Assembly: GCA_015067635.1 (NCBI GenBank)
Contig: SVMA01000005.1
Location: 1-64,000, forward strand
DNA length: 64,000 nt
Direction of reading: 5' to 3'
From: Oscillospiraceae bacterium
GTDB lineage: Bacteria; Bacillota; Clostridia; Oscillospirales; Oscillospiraceae
The notes under the pieces are model-generated. The model saw only the letters and a program-made list of their open reading frames with translations. It did not search any database and had not been told where the DNA came from. Below are positions 16,249 to 25,029 of the stretch, piece after piece; within the stretch, counting starts at the first letter, position 1; each line of letters starts with the position of its first letter. A program made the position numbers and the translations under genes.

Positions 16249-16476
16249 TTATGCAGTAGCAGCTGCTTTCAGCGGTCGCATCGGTGCCAGTGTGGAAATG
16301 GCATGCTTGTAGATCATTTGCTGTTTGCCATCGGATACCAGCACCACCACAAGACTGTCATAGCCTGTGATGATTCCACGGAGTTGAAAGCCATTCATCA
16401 AAAAGAGTGTCACTGGAACCTTGTCCTTGCGCACTTCACTCAAAATAGCTTCCTGTAAATTGATTGGTTCTGACAT
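16249..16476 (-). CDS. hfq: RNA chaperone Hfq
   Basis: 75 residues. Sm1 motif FLMNGFQLRGIITGYDSLVV and Sm2 motif KQQMIYKHAISTLAP are clear. Forms a hexameric ring that binds U-rich and A-rich RNA. The ATG at 16474-16476 with GAGGG upstream is preferred over an upstream in-frame extension of 16 residues that lacks family similarity. It follows miaA, the widely conserved miaA-hfq order. Confidence 0.95.
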   Translation of the reverse strand: MSEPINLQEAILSEVRKDKVPVTLFLMNGFQLRGIITGYDSLVVVLVSDGKQQMIYKHAISTLAPMRPLKAAATA

Positions 16477-16520
16477 TATGTATACCCTCTTTCTTTGAGA
16501 TATACATATCTTAGCAGATA

Positions 16521-17456
16521 TCACCTGTCGAATTGACGCACAAGCTGTCTGGCTTTTGCAAGAATTTCAGAAAATTCTTCCCCGGGGTGCCGTGTAAGCC
16601 AGTTCATTTCCGGATTCCGGCGAAACCAGGTTAATTGACGCTTGGCATAATGGCGGGACGCTTTCCGCACTTCGTCTGCCGCTTCTTCAACCGTGATGTG
16701 TCCTTCCAGTGCGGCGACAAATTCCTTGTAGCCAATGGCTTGCATGGCGGTGCATTTGGCCGGAATACCGGAAGAGAGCAGGTTTTCGATTTCTTTGACC
16801 AGACCGTTTTCCAGCATGATGCTTACACGGGCATCGATTCGGTCGTAAAGCGCCTGCCGGGGTTCAAAATCCAATCCCAGCCACAGGGGAGTGTAACGGG
16901 GCGGAATGGTCTGGGTGCGCTTGTTGTGGGCGGTGATGGTTTCTCCGGTTTCTTCGTAAACCTCCAGAGCACGAAGGATCCGTTTCCGATCTGCAAGATG
17001 GAGTCTGGCGGCGGAATCCGGATCGATAGATTGGAGTTTGGTTAACATAACATCCATACCCATTCGGTCGGCTTCTTTTTCCAATCGCTCCCGGGCACCG
17101 GTAGCGGGGCAGGGTGCAAAGGAATTGCCCCTGATAAGCGCGTCCATATACAGACCGGTGCCGCCGGCAATGATGGCGGTTTTGCCGCTTGCCAAAATGT
17201 CATCCAAAATGGGGGTTGCCATTTCGCAGTACCGGCTGACGGAGAAATCCTCATCGGGTTCCGCCACGTCCAGCATGTGGTGGGGGATATTCTGCATTTC
17301 CTCACGGGTGGGTTTGGCGGTGCCGATGTCCATGCCTTTATAAACCTGCATGGAGTCACAGGAGATAACCTCCCCTTGGAATACTTTTGCCAATTCCACC
17401 GCCAGAGCAGTTTTGCCGGAGGCTGTGGGTCCTGCGATACATATGATGTTGCTCAT
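16521..17456 (-). CDS. miaA: tRNA dimethylallyltransferase
   Basis: Adds the dimethylallyl group to A37 of tRNAs reading UNN codons; MiaB, encoded at 23432-24847, completes the modification. 311 residues, with P-loop GPTASGKTALAVELA, SCDSMQVYKGMDIGTAKP and IAGGTGLYMDALI. ATG 17454-17456 is chosen because GGAGG lies 8 bases upstream; the upstream TTG overlaps the ribosome site. Operon with hfq. Confidence 0.96.
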   Translation of the reverse strand: MSNIICIAGPTASGKTALAVELAKVFQGEVISCDSMQVYKGMDIGTAKPTREEMQNIPHHMLDVAEPDEDFSVSRYCEMATPILDDILASGKTAIIAGGTGLYMDALIRGNSFAPCPATGARERLEKEADRMGMDVMLTKLQSIDPDSAARLHLADRKRILRALEVYEETGETITAHNKRTQTIPPRYTPLWLGLDFEPRQALYDRIDARVSIMLENGLVKEIENLLSSGIPAKCTAMQAIGYKEFVAALEGHITVEEAADEVRKASRHYAKRQLTWFRRNPEMNWLTRHPGEEFSEILAKARQLVRQFDR

Positions 17457-17477
17457 TTGAGGCACCTCCAACAAAAT

Positions 17478-17613
17478 GGGAAGCCTCCCTTATGCAAAGG
17501 GAGGTGGCTCGCCAAAGGCGAGACGGAGGGATTGTCAGGTGTCGATATATGACAATCCCCCAGTCAAAAATCAGAGATTTTTGCCAGCCCCTTTACACAA
17601 AGGGGCCTTTCAA
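17478..17613. repeat. Intergenic structured repeat between miaA and the nudix gene
   Basis: About 136 bp made of consecutive hairpins: GCCTCCCTT/AAGGGAGG, TCGCC/GGCGA, GGGATTGTCA/TGACAATCCC and GCCCCTTT/AAAGGGGC. The last arm followed by CAAGAAAATT could also act as a terminator for the nudix gene. It is non-coding and resembles the dispersed hairpin repeats of clostridial genomes. Confidence 0.65.
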
Positions 17614-17618
17614 GAAAA

Positions 17619-18074
17619 TTACAGTAATTTCAGTTTCCAGTGGTCGGTTTCCTTGTAGTAGTAAAATTCAGACAGGTCATCACTTTCAAAGACCTTGACC
17701 ATATCCATAAAATCGTCCACAAGGGCGTAGGTTTCTAAATCTTTTCGGGGAATCCAAAAAACCTTTCCCTCATCGGAAGAACGCAACTCCCCGGAGAAAC
17801 AGTTGGTCTTGTAGAAGAAAACCACATACCGTTCTCCGTTTTTTGTTTGGAACTGTTTTGTTCCACAGAGGGTGGGATTTTCGATAGTAAGACCGGTTTC
17901 TTCCCGAACCTCCCGGATGACAGATGCCACAAAGGATTCTCCGGGCTCTACATGCCCCCCGGGAAAGCACAACCCCGGCCAGCTGGGATCCACCCGCTCC
18001 TGCACTAAGATATTTCCGGCATCGTCATAGACCATACACAGGTTTGTGAAAATGGCAGTCTCAGAACGGGACAT
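17619..18074 (-). CDS. Nudix hydrolase (MutT/8-oxo-dGTPase-like)
   Basis: 151 residues with a complete Nudix box starting GGHVEPGESF and ending REVREETGLTI (GX5EX7REUXEEXGU). It hydrolyses a nucleoside diphosphate linked to another moiety; 8-oxo-(d)GTP clean-up is plausible next to mutL but unproven. The gene is bracketed by two unrelated intergenic repeats (17478-17613 and 18097-18193) within the otherwise conserved mutSL-miaA-hfq order, so it may be a later addition. Confidence 0.9.
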   Translation of the reverse strand: MSRSETAIFTNLCMVYDDAGNILVQERVDPSWPGLCFPGGHVEPGESFVASVIREVREETGLTIENPTLCGTKQFQTKNGERYVVFFYKTNCFSGELRSSDEGKVFWIPRKDLETYALVDDFMDMVKVFESDDLSEFYYYKETDHWKLKLL

Positions 18075-18096
18075 AGGTTATCTCCTCTTAATAGCC

Positions 18097-18193
18097 TGTC
18101 ATTGCGAGGAGCGAAGCGACATGGCAATCTCCCGGACATTTCGGAAACGTATGGGGATTGCCACGCCAGCGTGCGCGCTGGCTCGCAATGACA
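18097..18193. repeat. Intergenic MITE-like repeat, copy 2
   Basis: Starts TGTCATTGCGAG and ends CTCGCAATGACA, 12-bp perfect terminal inverted repeats. GGCAATC and GATTGCC are paired inside. It shares its ends and CACGCCAG with the element at 8952-9085. Non-coding, 97 bp. Confidence 0.85.
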
Positions 18194-18199
18194 TAGAAT

Positions 18200-20119
18200 T
18201 TATGATCTCTTGAACTGTTTTTCCAGTTGTTTTTTGCTCAGTGTGATGCAGATGGGACGGCCGTGGGGACAATACTTTAGATCCTCCCGGGTCATCACCT
18301 GCTTCACCAGCACCAAAAGCTCTCTCTCGTCATTGGTCCAACCGGCCTTGATGGCGGCTTTACAGGCGATGGTGTGCAGCAAGGCATCCCGAATGGTATC
18401 CGCCTGTTCCCGACGACCGCGCAGCAGGTCGGCCGCCAAAGTTTCCAGCGCATCTGCGGCATCCGCAGTATCCAGATCCATGGGAATTTGCCGCAGAAGA
18501 ACAGTGTTGTCGCCAAATTCCTCCACCTCAAAGCCCAGCTCCAGAAGCATGGATGTGTTGCTGAGAAGCTCCGCCGCACCTTCGGCGCTCAAGCGCACCG
18601 GAAGGGGAGAAAGGAGCATCTGGGAGGAAATTTCTTCCTGATTGGTCTTAAGCTTTTCAAACAAAATACGTTCGTGGGCGGCATGCTTGTCAATAAGAAA
18701 AGCTTCTTCGCCCTGTTCCACCAAAATATAGGAGTTGTACAGCTCTCCCACCATCCGCCAGGGAATTTCCACAGGCATTTCCATGGCAGTCTGCTCCGGT
18801 TCTGTGGATTCCGCAGGAATCGTCTTGGGAATTTCCTGCTTATCAGGCATGACAGGCATGGACACAGGGGTGAAAATCTTTTCCTGCACAGGGGCACTGA
18901 CCTGCCGTTCCACCGCATGTACTGTCGCTGCTGCCGCATCCTTTTTCGGTTGCGGGGCGGTCTGCACAGCGGCGGAGAAATTCTTGAATTCCTCCGCAGT
19001 CATGGTGCGGAAGAAGGGTTCTTTTTTAGTTGTTGCGTGGTCATTTGCGGTTGCCGCACCGGCATGCGCGCCGGTTTGCAAGGATGTATCTGTATAAGCA
19101 GGGTTGGGCTTGAACTGCACTTGCGGTCTGTCTGTCTGCTTGTTCAGCGCACCCAGAACGCCATAGTGGATACAATCAAAAACGGCCTTTTCCGACAGGA
19201 ATTTCACTTCCGTTTTGGCAGGATGGACATTCACATCCACCGCATTGGCAGGCAAGCGGAGATGGAGCACACAGGCAGGGAATTTTCCTACCATGAGCTG
19301 GTTGCGGTAGGCTTCCTCCAAAGCGGCGACCAACAGCTTGGAACGCACCGGACGGTCATTGACAAAGAAGGTTTGCATATTCCGGCTGGGACGGGCATCC
19401 GTGGGTCTGGAGACAAAGCCGGTTACGGTGTAATTCTCCCAGCGGCTCTCTACCTTGACCATTTTTGCCTGATCTCTGCCGTAGACACAGTAAGCTGCAT
19501 CCTCCAGATTGCCGGTGCCGGGGGTGGAAAGAATTTGCTTACCGTCACGGAGATAGACAAAGGCAACCTCCGGATGGGCAAGGGCCTGCAGCTGAACAGC
19601 CGCTGTGACCCGGCCACCTTCCACAGTATCTGCCTTCATGAATTTCATACGGGCAGGAGTGTTGAAAAACAGATCCCGAATAATGATGGTGGTGCCGTCA
19701 GGACAGCCCACCTCGGATTCTTCGGTGATTTGACCGGCCTCCAAATGCAGATCGGTACCGCTGATGCTGCCGGGTGTTTTGGTCATCAGATCAATGCGGC
19801 TGACTGCGGCAATGGCGGCTAAGGCTTCTCCGCGAAAGCCCATGGTACCAATGGCTGCCAGATCCTCGGCATTGCGCAATTTGGAGGTGGCATGGCGCAA
19901 AAAAGCGGTTTTGGCGTCTTCCGGAGCCATGCCGCAGCCATTATCTGTGACGCGCAAAAAGGTCATGCCACCGTCCTTGATCTCCACGGTAATCTTGGAA
20001 GCACCGGCATCCACGGCATTTTCCATCAGCTCCTTGACAACGGAGGCAGGACGTTCCACCACCTCACCGGCAGCGATTAAATTGGCAACATGCTGGGAAA
20101 GTTGTATGATTTTAGGCAT
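18200..20119 (-). CDS. mutL: DNA mismatch repair protein MutL
   Basis: 639 residues. GHKL ATPase motifs: ELMENAVDAGA, DNGCGM and MGFRGEALAAI. A Pro/Ala/Thr-rich linker spans about 340-440. The C-terminal domain has the metal-endonuclease motif DKHAAHERILFE and YCPHGRPI, so this MutL is expected to nick DNA itself, consistent with the lack of mutH. It begins 6 bases after the CPBP gene, which follows mutS. Confidence 0.96.
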   Translation of the reverse strand: MPKIIQLSQHVANLIAAGEVVERPASVVKELMENAVDAGASKITVEIKDGGMTFLRVTDNGCGMAPEDAKTAFLRHATSKLRNAEDLAAIGTMGFRGEALAAIAAVSRIDLMTKTPGSISGTDLHLEAGQITEESEVGCPDGTTIIIRDLFFNTPARMKFMKADTVEGGRVTAAVQLQALAHPEVAFVYLRDGKQILSTPGTGNLEDAAYCVYGRDQAKMVKVESRWENYTVTGFVSRPTDARPSRNMQTFFVNDRPVRSKLLVAALEEAYRNQLMVGKFPACVLHLRLPANAVDVNVHPAKTEVKFLSEKAVFDCIHYGVLGALNKQTDRPQVQFKPNPAYTDTSLQTGAHAGAATANDHATTKKEPFFRTMTAEEFKNFSAAVQTAPQPKKDAAAATVHAVERQVSAPVQEKIFTPVSMPVMPDKQEIPKTIPAESTEPEQTAMEMPVEIPWRMVGELYNSYILVEQGEEAFLIDKHAAHERILFEKLKTNQEEISSQMLLSPLPVRLSAEGAAELLSNTSMLLELGFEVEEFGDNTVLLRQIPMDLDTADAADALETLAADLLRGRREQADTIRDALLHTIACKAAIKAGWTNDERELLVLVKQVMTREDLKYCPHGRPICITLSKKQLEKQFKRS

Positions 20120-20125
20120 CTTTTT

Positions 20126-20824
20126 TCACCTCAGAACAAGCATGCCAAGGAGATTGACCAGAGCATGCAGCAAAATAGGAGCAAAAATGGAACCGGACAG
20201 CCGATAAGCACCGGCTAAACAAATTCCGGCGGGGACATACTGGACAAAGCACAGCAGCAAGGTCAGCGGCGGATACGTGCCAATATAGCCCAGGATGTGT
20301 ACCGCAGAAAAAGCGGCAACGGAAACTAACCATCCCAAAACGGGACTGCGGTCGTAAAGTCCGCGAAACAGCAGTCCCCGAAACAGACATTCCTCTGCCA
20401 CGGGAACGAAAATCACCGTACCCAGCAGCATCAGTGTATAGTCTTCGGAGACCATCTGCCGTATGGTCACGTCGTTGATACTGTAAAAGCCTTCATCCAT
20501 TGCAAGCAATGCCTGTGTCATAAGGAAATTCGAAAGCCAGTATAAGACAAAAGCAGGAGGAGTGACCAAAATCACCTTCTCAAACACATCCGGCAGGAGC
20601 TTTACCTGCTGGAGCAGATAGCTCCGAAACAGAAAGCCAACCAACAGGAAGTTGATCAGAAAGAAAAGGAAATTTACTTCCAGCTGGGGCAAGGATTTTG
20701 GCAGAAGCGCATTAAGCGCCTGCAGCAGTCCGGAGAGACACAGGGACTCAAACAGGAAGTAGCAAAGACCCCAGCGCATTTCCCGTTGCGAAAGAAAATG
20801 GGATTTAAAATCAGAAATTTTCAT
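20126..20824 (-). CDS. CPBP-family intramembrane glutamic endopeptidase
   Basis: 232 residues with about six hydrophobic segments. CPBP (Abi/CAAX-like) motifs are visible: EECLFRGLLFRG (catalytic glutamates), FSAVHI and FAPILLHALVNL. A membrane protease of unknown substrate. Its ATG overlaps the mutS stop by one base (TGATG), so it is translated with mutS and sits between mutS and mutL. The linkage may be simply transcriptional. Confidence 0.88.
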   Translation of the reverse strand: MKISDFKSHFLSQREMRWGLCYFLFESLCLSGLLQALNALLPKSLPQLEVNFLFFLINFLLVGFLFRSYLLQQVKLLPDVFEKVILVTPPAFVLYWLSNFLMTQALLAMDEGFYSINDVTIRQMVSEDYTLMLLGTVIFVPVAEECLFRGLLFRGLYDRSPVLGWLVSVAAFSAVHILGYIGTYPPLTLLLCFVQYVPAGICLAGAYRLSGSIFAPILLHALVNLLGMLVLR

Positions 20825-23430
20825 CAATTCAGCATCTTCTTCAGCTTATACAGCTCATTCATGGCTTCAATGGGTGTGAGGGTTTCCACAGAAATGGCAG
20901 ACAGGGCGTCGCAGACCTGCTGACTGCGCAGATCCAGCATGCTGATTTGATCATCCTCTTCCCGGACAACCTCCCGAACACGGACGACTCCCGCCTCATT
21001 TTCCAATTCTTCCAGAATCTCTCCGGCACGGGCCACCACGGCATTGGGCAGTCCGGCCAGCTTGGCAACCTCTACGCCGTAGCTGTCATCGGTGGCACCG
21101 GGGACGATTTTACGCAGGAAAATCATTTTATCTCCCCGCTTTTTAACGGCGATATTATAATTTTTCACGTTGGACAGCTTATCCTCCATGGTGGAAAGCT
21201 CGTGATAATGGGTGGCAAACAGGGTTTTTGCACCCAGCTTCTTGGGATTTGCCGCATATTCCAATACCGCACGGGCAATGGCCATTCCGTCATAAGTAGA
21301 GGTTCCCCGACCGATTTCATCCAAAATCAGCAGACTTTTTGCGGTGGCATATTTCAAAATAGAAGCTACCTCGGACATTTCCACCATAAAGGTGGATTGA
21401 CCTGAGGCCAGATCGTCACTGGCTCCGATGCGGGTAAATACCCGATCCACAATACCGATTCTGGCGGCACGTGCCGGAACGAAGGAACCGATTTGTGCCA
21501 TTAGAACGATGAGTGCCACCTGACGCATATAGGTGGACTTACCTGCCATATTCGGACCGGTGATGATGCTCACCTGATGGTCGGCCCGTCCCAAATCCGT
21601 ATCATTGGGAACAAAGAGGGAATCCTTCAGCATTACTTCCACCACAGGGTGGCGGCCGTCAGTAATGGAAATTTCGTTACCAAGGCTGATTTGCGGACGG
21701 CAATAGCCTTGCTGTACAGCAACCGTTGCCAGACTGCACAATACGTCAGCGGCGGCGACAGCGGCGGCAGTGCTTTGTACCCGACCGGCCTGCTGTGCCA
21801 GTTCTTCCCGCAATCTGGTGAAAATCTGATATTCCAGTGCTGTCAGCCGTTCCTTGGCGGTAAGCACCTGGTTTTCCAGTTCCTTCAGTTCCTGGGTGAT
21901 ATAGCGTTCGCAGTTGGTAAGGGTCTGTTTGCGGATGTAATCTGCCGGCACCTGCTCCACAAAGGATTTGGAAACCTCAATGTAGTAGCCGAATACGCGG
22001 TTGTAGCTTACCTTGAGGGTACGGATGCCGGTTTTCTCCCGTTCGGAAGCTTCGATAGCGGCGATAATATCCTTGCCTCCTTCCATGATATCCCGAAGGC
22101 GGTCTGCTTCGGCATCTGCGCCCGGACGGATCATTCCACCTTCCCGAATGGTCAGGGGGGGATCTTCCTTAATAGTGTTTTCAATTTTGTCAGCGCAGTC
22201 TGTCAAGGCTTCAATCGCTTCGTTTAGTTTACATAACAAGGGGGCTTCCAGCTTGTTCAACTGCTCCTTTACAGCCGGCAGAGCACGCAGACCCTGGGCA
22301 AGACCCAATAAATCCCGACAGTTAACCGTACCAGTGACGATTCGCGTCATCACCCGTTCCAGATCGGAGACCTCCCGCAGAGCTTCGGAAAGCTCACTAC
22401 GGCAGATGGTGGATTCTACCAGCTCTTCCACAGCACTTTGACGGCGGTCGATTTCCAGAGGATCCAGCAGGGGCTTTTCCAACCAGGAGCGAAGCATACG
22501 CCCACCCATGGCGGTACGGGTTTTGTCCAGCACCCAAAGCAGAGACCCCTTTTTCTCTTTGGCACGCATGGTTTCCGTCAATTCCAAATTCCGACGGGCG
22601 TCCAGATCCAATTCCATGAACCGTCCGGTGGTGTAATATTGGAGATTGCGGATATGTGCCAAATCGTTCTTTTGCAGGGTCTTGAGAGTTTGCAAAAGCG
22701 TTCCGGCAGCGACGGCAGCGGCAGAAAAGCCGGCAATGCCCAATTCTTCCAGAGAAGTTCCGAGATGGGAAGTCAGTGCTTCTTCCGCCGGGGCTGCGGC
22801 AAACTGATTTTCTTGCCCTTCATTGACACAGCAGTTTAAACGGTGAAACAGGGCATCATCGATGATGGGATCATGCGTCTGCTGCCCCCAACGGATGATT
22901 TCTGCCGGAGCAAAACGGCCCAGCTCCGAGGAAGCGGCTGCCGCATCCTGGCAGGTGGTGACAAAAAATGCACCGGTGGAAATGTCGCAGAAGGCAAGAC
23001 CAAGCTTGCTTCCGTCGGCATACAGACAGGCAAAATAATTGTTCCGGCTTTCCTCCAGCATACAGCTTTCCGTGACAGTACCAGGAGTGACGATACGGGT
23101 AATGTCCCGTTCTACCAAACCCTTTGTGGTGGCAGGGTCCTGCATCTGCTCGCAGATGGCAACTTTGTAGCCCTTGGAAACCAGTCGCGCGATATAAGCA
23201 TCTACGCTGTGGAAGGGAACACCGCACATGGGCGTCTGCTCCTCCTTGGGCTTGCCCCGATCCCGGGTGGTAAGAGTTAGGTCCAGCTCCCGGGATGCGA
23301 CCTTGGCATCCTCATCGAACATTTCATAAAAGTCACCCAGGCGGAAGAACAGGATGCAGTCCTGATTTCGTTCCTTTATTTCGTTGTATTGACGCTTCAT
23401 GGGTGTCAGCTCTGTGTGTTCGGTGGCCAT
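20824..23430 (-). CDS. mutS: DNA mismatch repair protein MutS
   Basis: Recognises mismatches and recruits MutL. 868 residues. The mismatch-binding motif FYEMF lies in the first 40 residues, the core and clamp in the middle, and the ABC-type ATPase at the end (GPNMAGKSTYMRQ, LLILDEIGRGTSTYDG, LFATHYHEL). The start ATG (23428-23430) lies 2 bases from the miaB stop, so miaB and mutS form one transcript. Confidence 0.97.
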   Translation of the reverse strand: MATEHTELTPMKRQYNEIKERNQDCILFFRLGDFYEMFDEDAKVASRELDLTLTTRDRGKPKEEQTPMCGVPFHSVDAYIARLVSKGYKVAICEQMQDPATTKGLVERDITRIVTPGTVTESCMLEESRNNYFACLYADGSKLGLAFCDISTGAFFVTTCQDAAAASSELGRFAPAEIIRWGQQTHDPIIDDALFHRLNCCVNEGQENQFAAAPAEEALTSHLGTSLEELGIAGFSAAAVAAGTLLQTLKTLQKNDLAHIRNLQYYTTGRFMELDLDARRNLELTETMRAKEKKGSLLWVLDKTRTAMGGRMLRSWLEKPLLDPLEIDRRQSAVEELVESTICRSELSEALREVSDLERVMTRIVTGTVNCRDLLGLAQGLRALPAVKEQLNKLEAPLLCKLNEAIEALTDCADKIENTIKEDPPLTIREGGMIRPGADAEADRLRDIMEGGKDIIAAIEASEREKTGIRTLKVSYNRVFGYYIEVSKSFVEQVPADYIRKQTLTNCERYITQELKELENQVLTAKERLTALEYQIFTRLREELAQQAGRVQSTAAAVAAADVLCSLATVAVQQGYCRPQISLGNEISITDGRHPVVEVMLKDSLFVPNDTDLGRADHQVSIITGPNMAGKSTYMRQVALIVLMAQIGSFVPARAARIGIVDRVFTRIGASDDLASGQSTFMVEMSEVASILKYATAKSLLILDEIGRGTSTYDGMAIARAVLEYAANPKKLGAKTLFATHYHELSTMEDKLSNVKNYNIAVKKRGDKMIFLRKIVPGATDDSYGVEVAKLAGLPNAVVARAGEILEELENEAGVVRVREVVREEDDQISMLDLRSQQVCDALSAISVETLTPIEAMNELYKLKKMLN

Positions 23431-23431
23431 A

Positions 23432-24847
23432 TTATGCCTCCTTGTCAGAAAGAGTACCGGTTAAGCTCCAGGTGGTTGCACCGGTGATGGTGATGTGGCG
23501 GTAGGAGCCGATCAGCGCGGGGTCACCCGCACAGCGGACCAACCGTCCGCCCTCGGTACGGGCGGTAAGAAATTCCTTGTCCGTTCCGTCGATGAGACAG
23601 CACAGACACTTTCCGATATAACGCTCATGAATCTCCTCAGAGATTCGGTTCTGTACAGCGCACAGTCTGTCAAAACGACGGTTTTTCTCCTCCTTGGGGG
23701 TAGGATCCTCCATGGTGGCGGCAGGGGTGCCGGTACGGGGAGAGAAGATAAAGGTAAACAGGGAATCGTAACGTACCTGCTCAATCAGGGAAATGGTTTC
23801 CTCAAACTCTTCCTCGGTTTCACCGGGGAAGCCTACGATGACATCGGAGGTCAGCACCAGATCCGGCATGACGGACTTGGCGTAATTTACGGTCTCCAGA
23901 TATTTTTCCCGGTTATAGTGCCGGTTCATTGCCTTCAAAACCCGGGAGGAGCCGGACTGGAAGGGGAGATGCAGTTGTTTTGCGATTTTGGGAGAAGCCG
24001 CCATGGTGTCAAACAGCTTTTTGCCTGCATCCCGGGGATGGCTGGTCATAAAGCGAATCAGGAATTCTCCGGGGATTTGGGAAATTTCTGCCAACAAATC
24101 GGAAAAATCCGTTCCTTCCTCCAAATCCTTGCCGTAGGAGTTCACATTCTGACCCAACAGGGTAATCTCCTTGCAGCCACTTTCAATCAGGCAGCGGCAT
24201 TCCGCCAAAATATCTTCTTTTCTGCGGCTGCGTTCCCGTCCGCGCACATAGGGGACGATACAGTAGGTGCAGAAATTGTTGCAGCCGTACATGATGGAAA
24301 CCCACGCTTTCAGCGGATTGTCCCGCACCTGTGGAATCCCCTCTGCGATGGAACCGGCTTCGTCCGCAATGTAGAATTGCCGTTTCTTTGTGCTCAGCAC
24401 ATTCCAAAGAATTTCAGGAAACTGCCACAGATGATGGGTGGAAAAACAGCCGTCCACATGGGGATAGCTTTTTTTGATACGGTCGGAAACCTTGGTTTCT
24501 CCCGCCATACAGCCGCAGAGAAAGATTTTTTGCTCCGGATGCCGCCTTTTGGTGTGGGTAAGCGCACCCAGATTGCCAAACACCCGCTGCTCGGCATGCT
24601 CCCGAATGGCGCAGGTGTTCATCACCACCGCGTCGGCACCCTCTGCCTCTGTAACGATGGCGTAGCCGCTTTGTACAAGATAGCCGCGGAGCTTCTCGGA
24701 GTCTGCTTCATTCTGCTGACAGCCATAGGTTTCCACGTAAGCGGTGGGTGTGCGGTTTTGCTGGAGCCAGTAGGCATTGATTTTATCACAGAAGGCATAC
24801 TGTAAGGACAGCTGCGCTTCAGAAATTACGGTTGTTTTTGTGTTCAT
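23432..24847 (-). CDS. miaB: tRNA-2-methylthio-N6-dimethylallyladenosine synthase
   Basis: Radical SAM methylthiotransferase acting on i6A37 made by MiaA. 471 residues: an N-terminal UPF0004 domain (TYGCQQNEADSE, MNTCAIREHAEQ, CGCMA), the radical SAM motif YGCNNFCTYCIVPYVRGRE and a C-terminal TRAM domain. The start ATG at 24845-24847 has GGAGGATTT upstream. First gene of the leftward miaB-mutS-CPBP-mutL unit. The Cys in the YGCQQN motif shows Q in place of the usual second residue, a tolerated variant. Confidence 0.95.
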   Translation of the reverse strand: MNTKTTVISEAQLSLQYAFCDKINAYWLQQNRTPTAYVETYGCQQNEADSEKLRGYLVQSGYAIVTEAEGADAVVMNTCAIREHAEQRVFGNLGALTHTKRRHPEQKIFLCGCMAGETKVSDRIKKSYPHVDGCFSTHHLWQFPEILWNVLSTKKRQFYIADEAGSIAEGIPQVRDNPLKAWVSIMYGCNNFCTYCIVPYVRGRERSRRKEDILAECRCLIESGCKEITLLGQNVNSYGKDLEEGTDFSDLLAEISQIPGEFLIRFMTSHPRDAGKKLFDTMAASPKIAKQLHLPFQSGSSRVLKAMNRHYNREKYLETVNYAKSVMPDLVLTSDVIVGFPGETEEEFEETISLIEQVRYDSLFTFIFSPRTGTPAATMEDPTPKEEKNRRFDRLCAVQNRISEEIHERYIGKCLCCLIDGTDKEFLTARTEGGRLVRCAGDPALIGSYRHITITGATTWSLTGTLSDKEA

Positions 24848-24882
24848 TGGAAATCCTCCGGATGATACCTTCTCAATATGAA

Positions 24883-24911
24883 ATAATACCATTTTTTGCG
24901 CTCTTTTGCAA
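24883..24911 (-). promoter_or_regulatory. Promoter of the miaB-mutS-mutL unit
   Basis: TTGCAA (24906-24911), 17 bases, TATTAT (24883-24888) on the minus strand, 36 bases before the miaB start. Confidence 0.7.
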
Positions 24912-24960
24912 GGGTACAGCAGAAAAAAGAATGGGAATTGTAAACAATCTGTATTTTCTC

Positions 24961-24989
24961 TTGCTTTTCGGTGCGGTACATGGTAAAAT
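24961..24989 (+). promoter_or_regulatory. Promoter of the PPIase gene
   Basis: TTGCTT (24961-24966), 17 bases, TAAAAT (24984-24989). Confidence 0.65.
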
Positions 24990-25029
24990 TTCATCGTTAT
25001 CTATTAAAAAACGGGAGAAAGAGGATACT

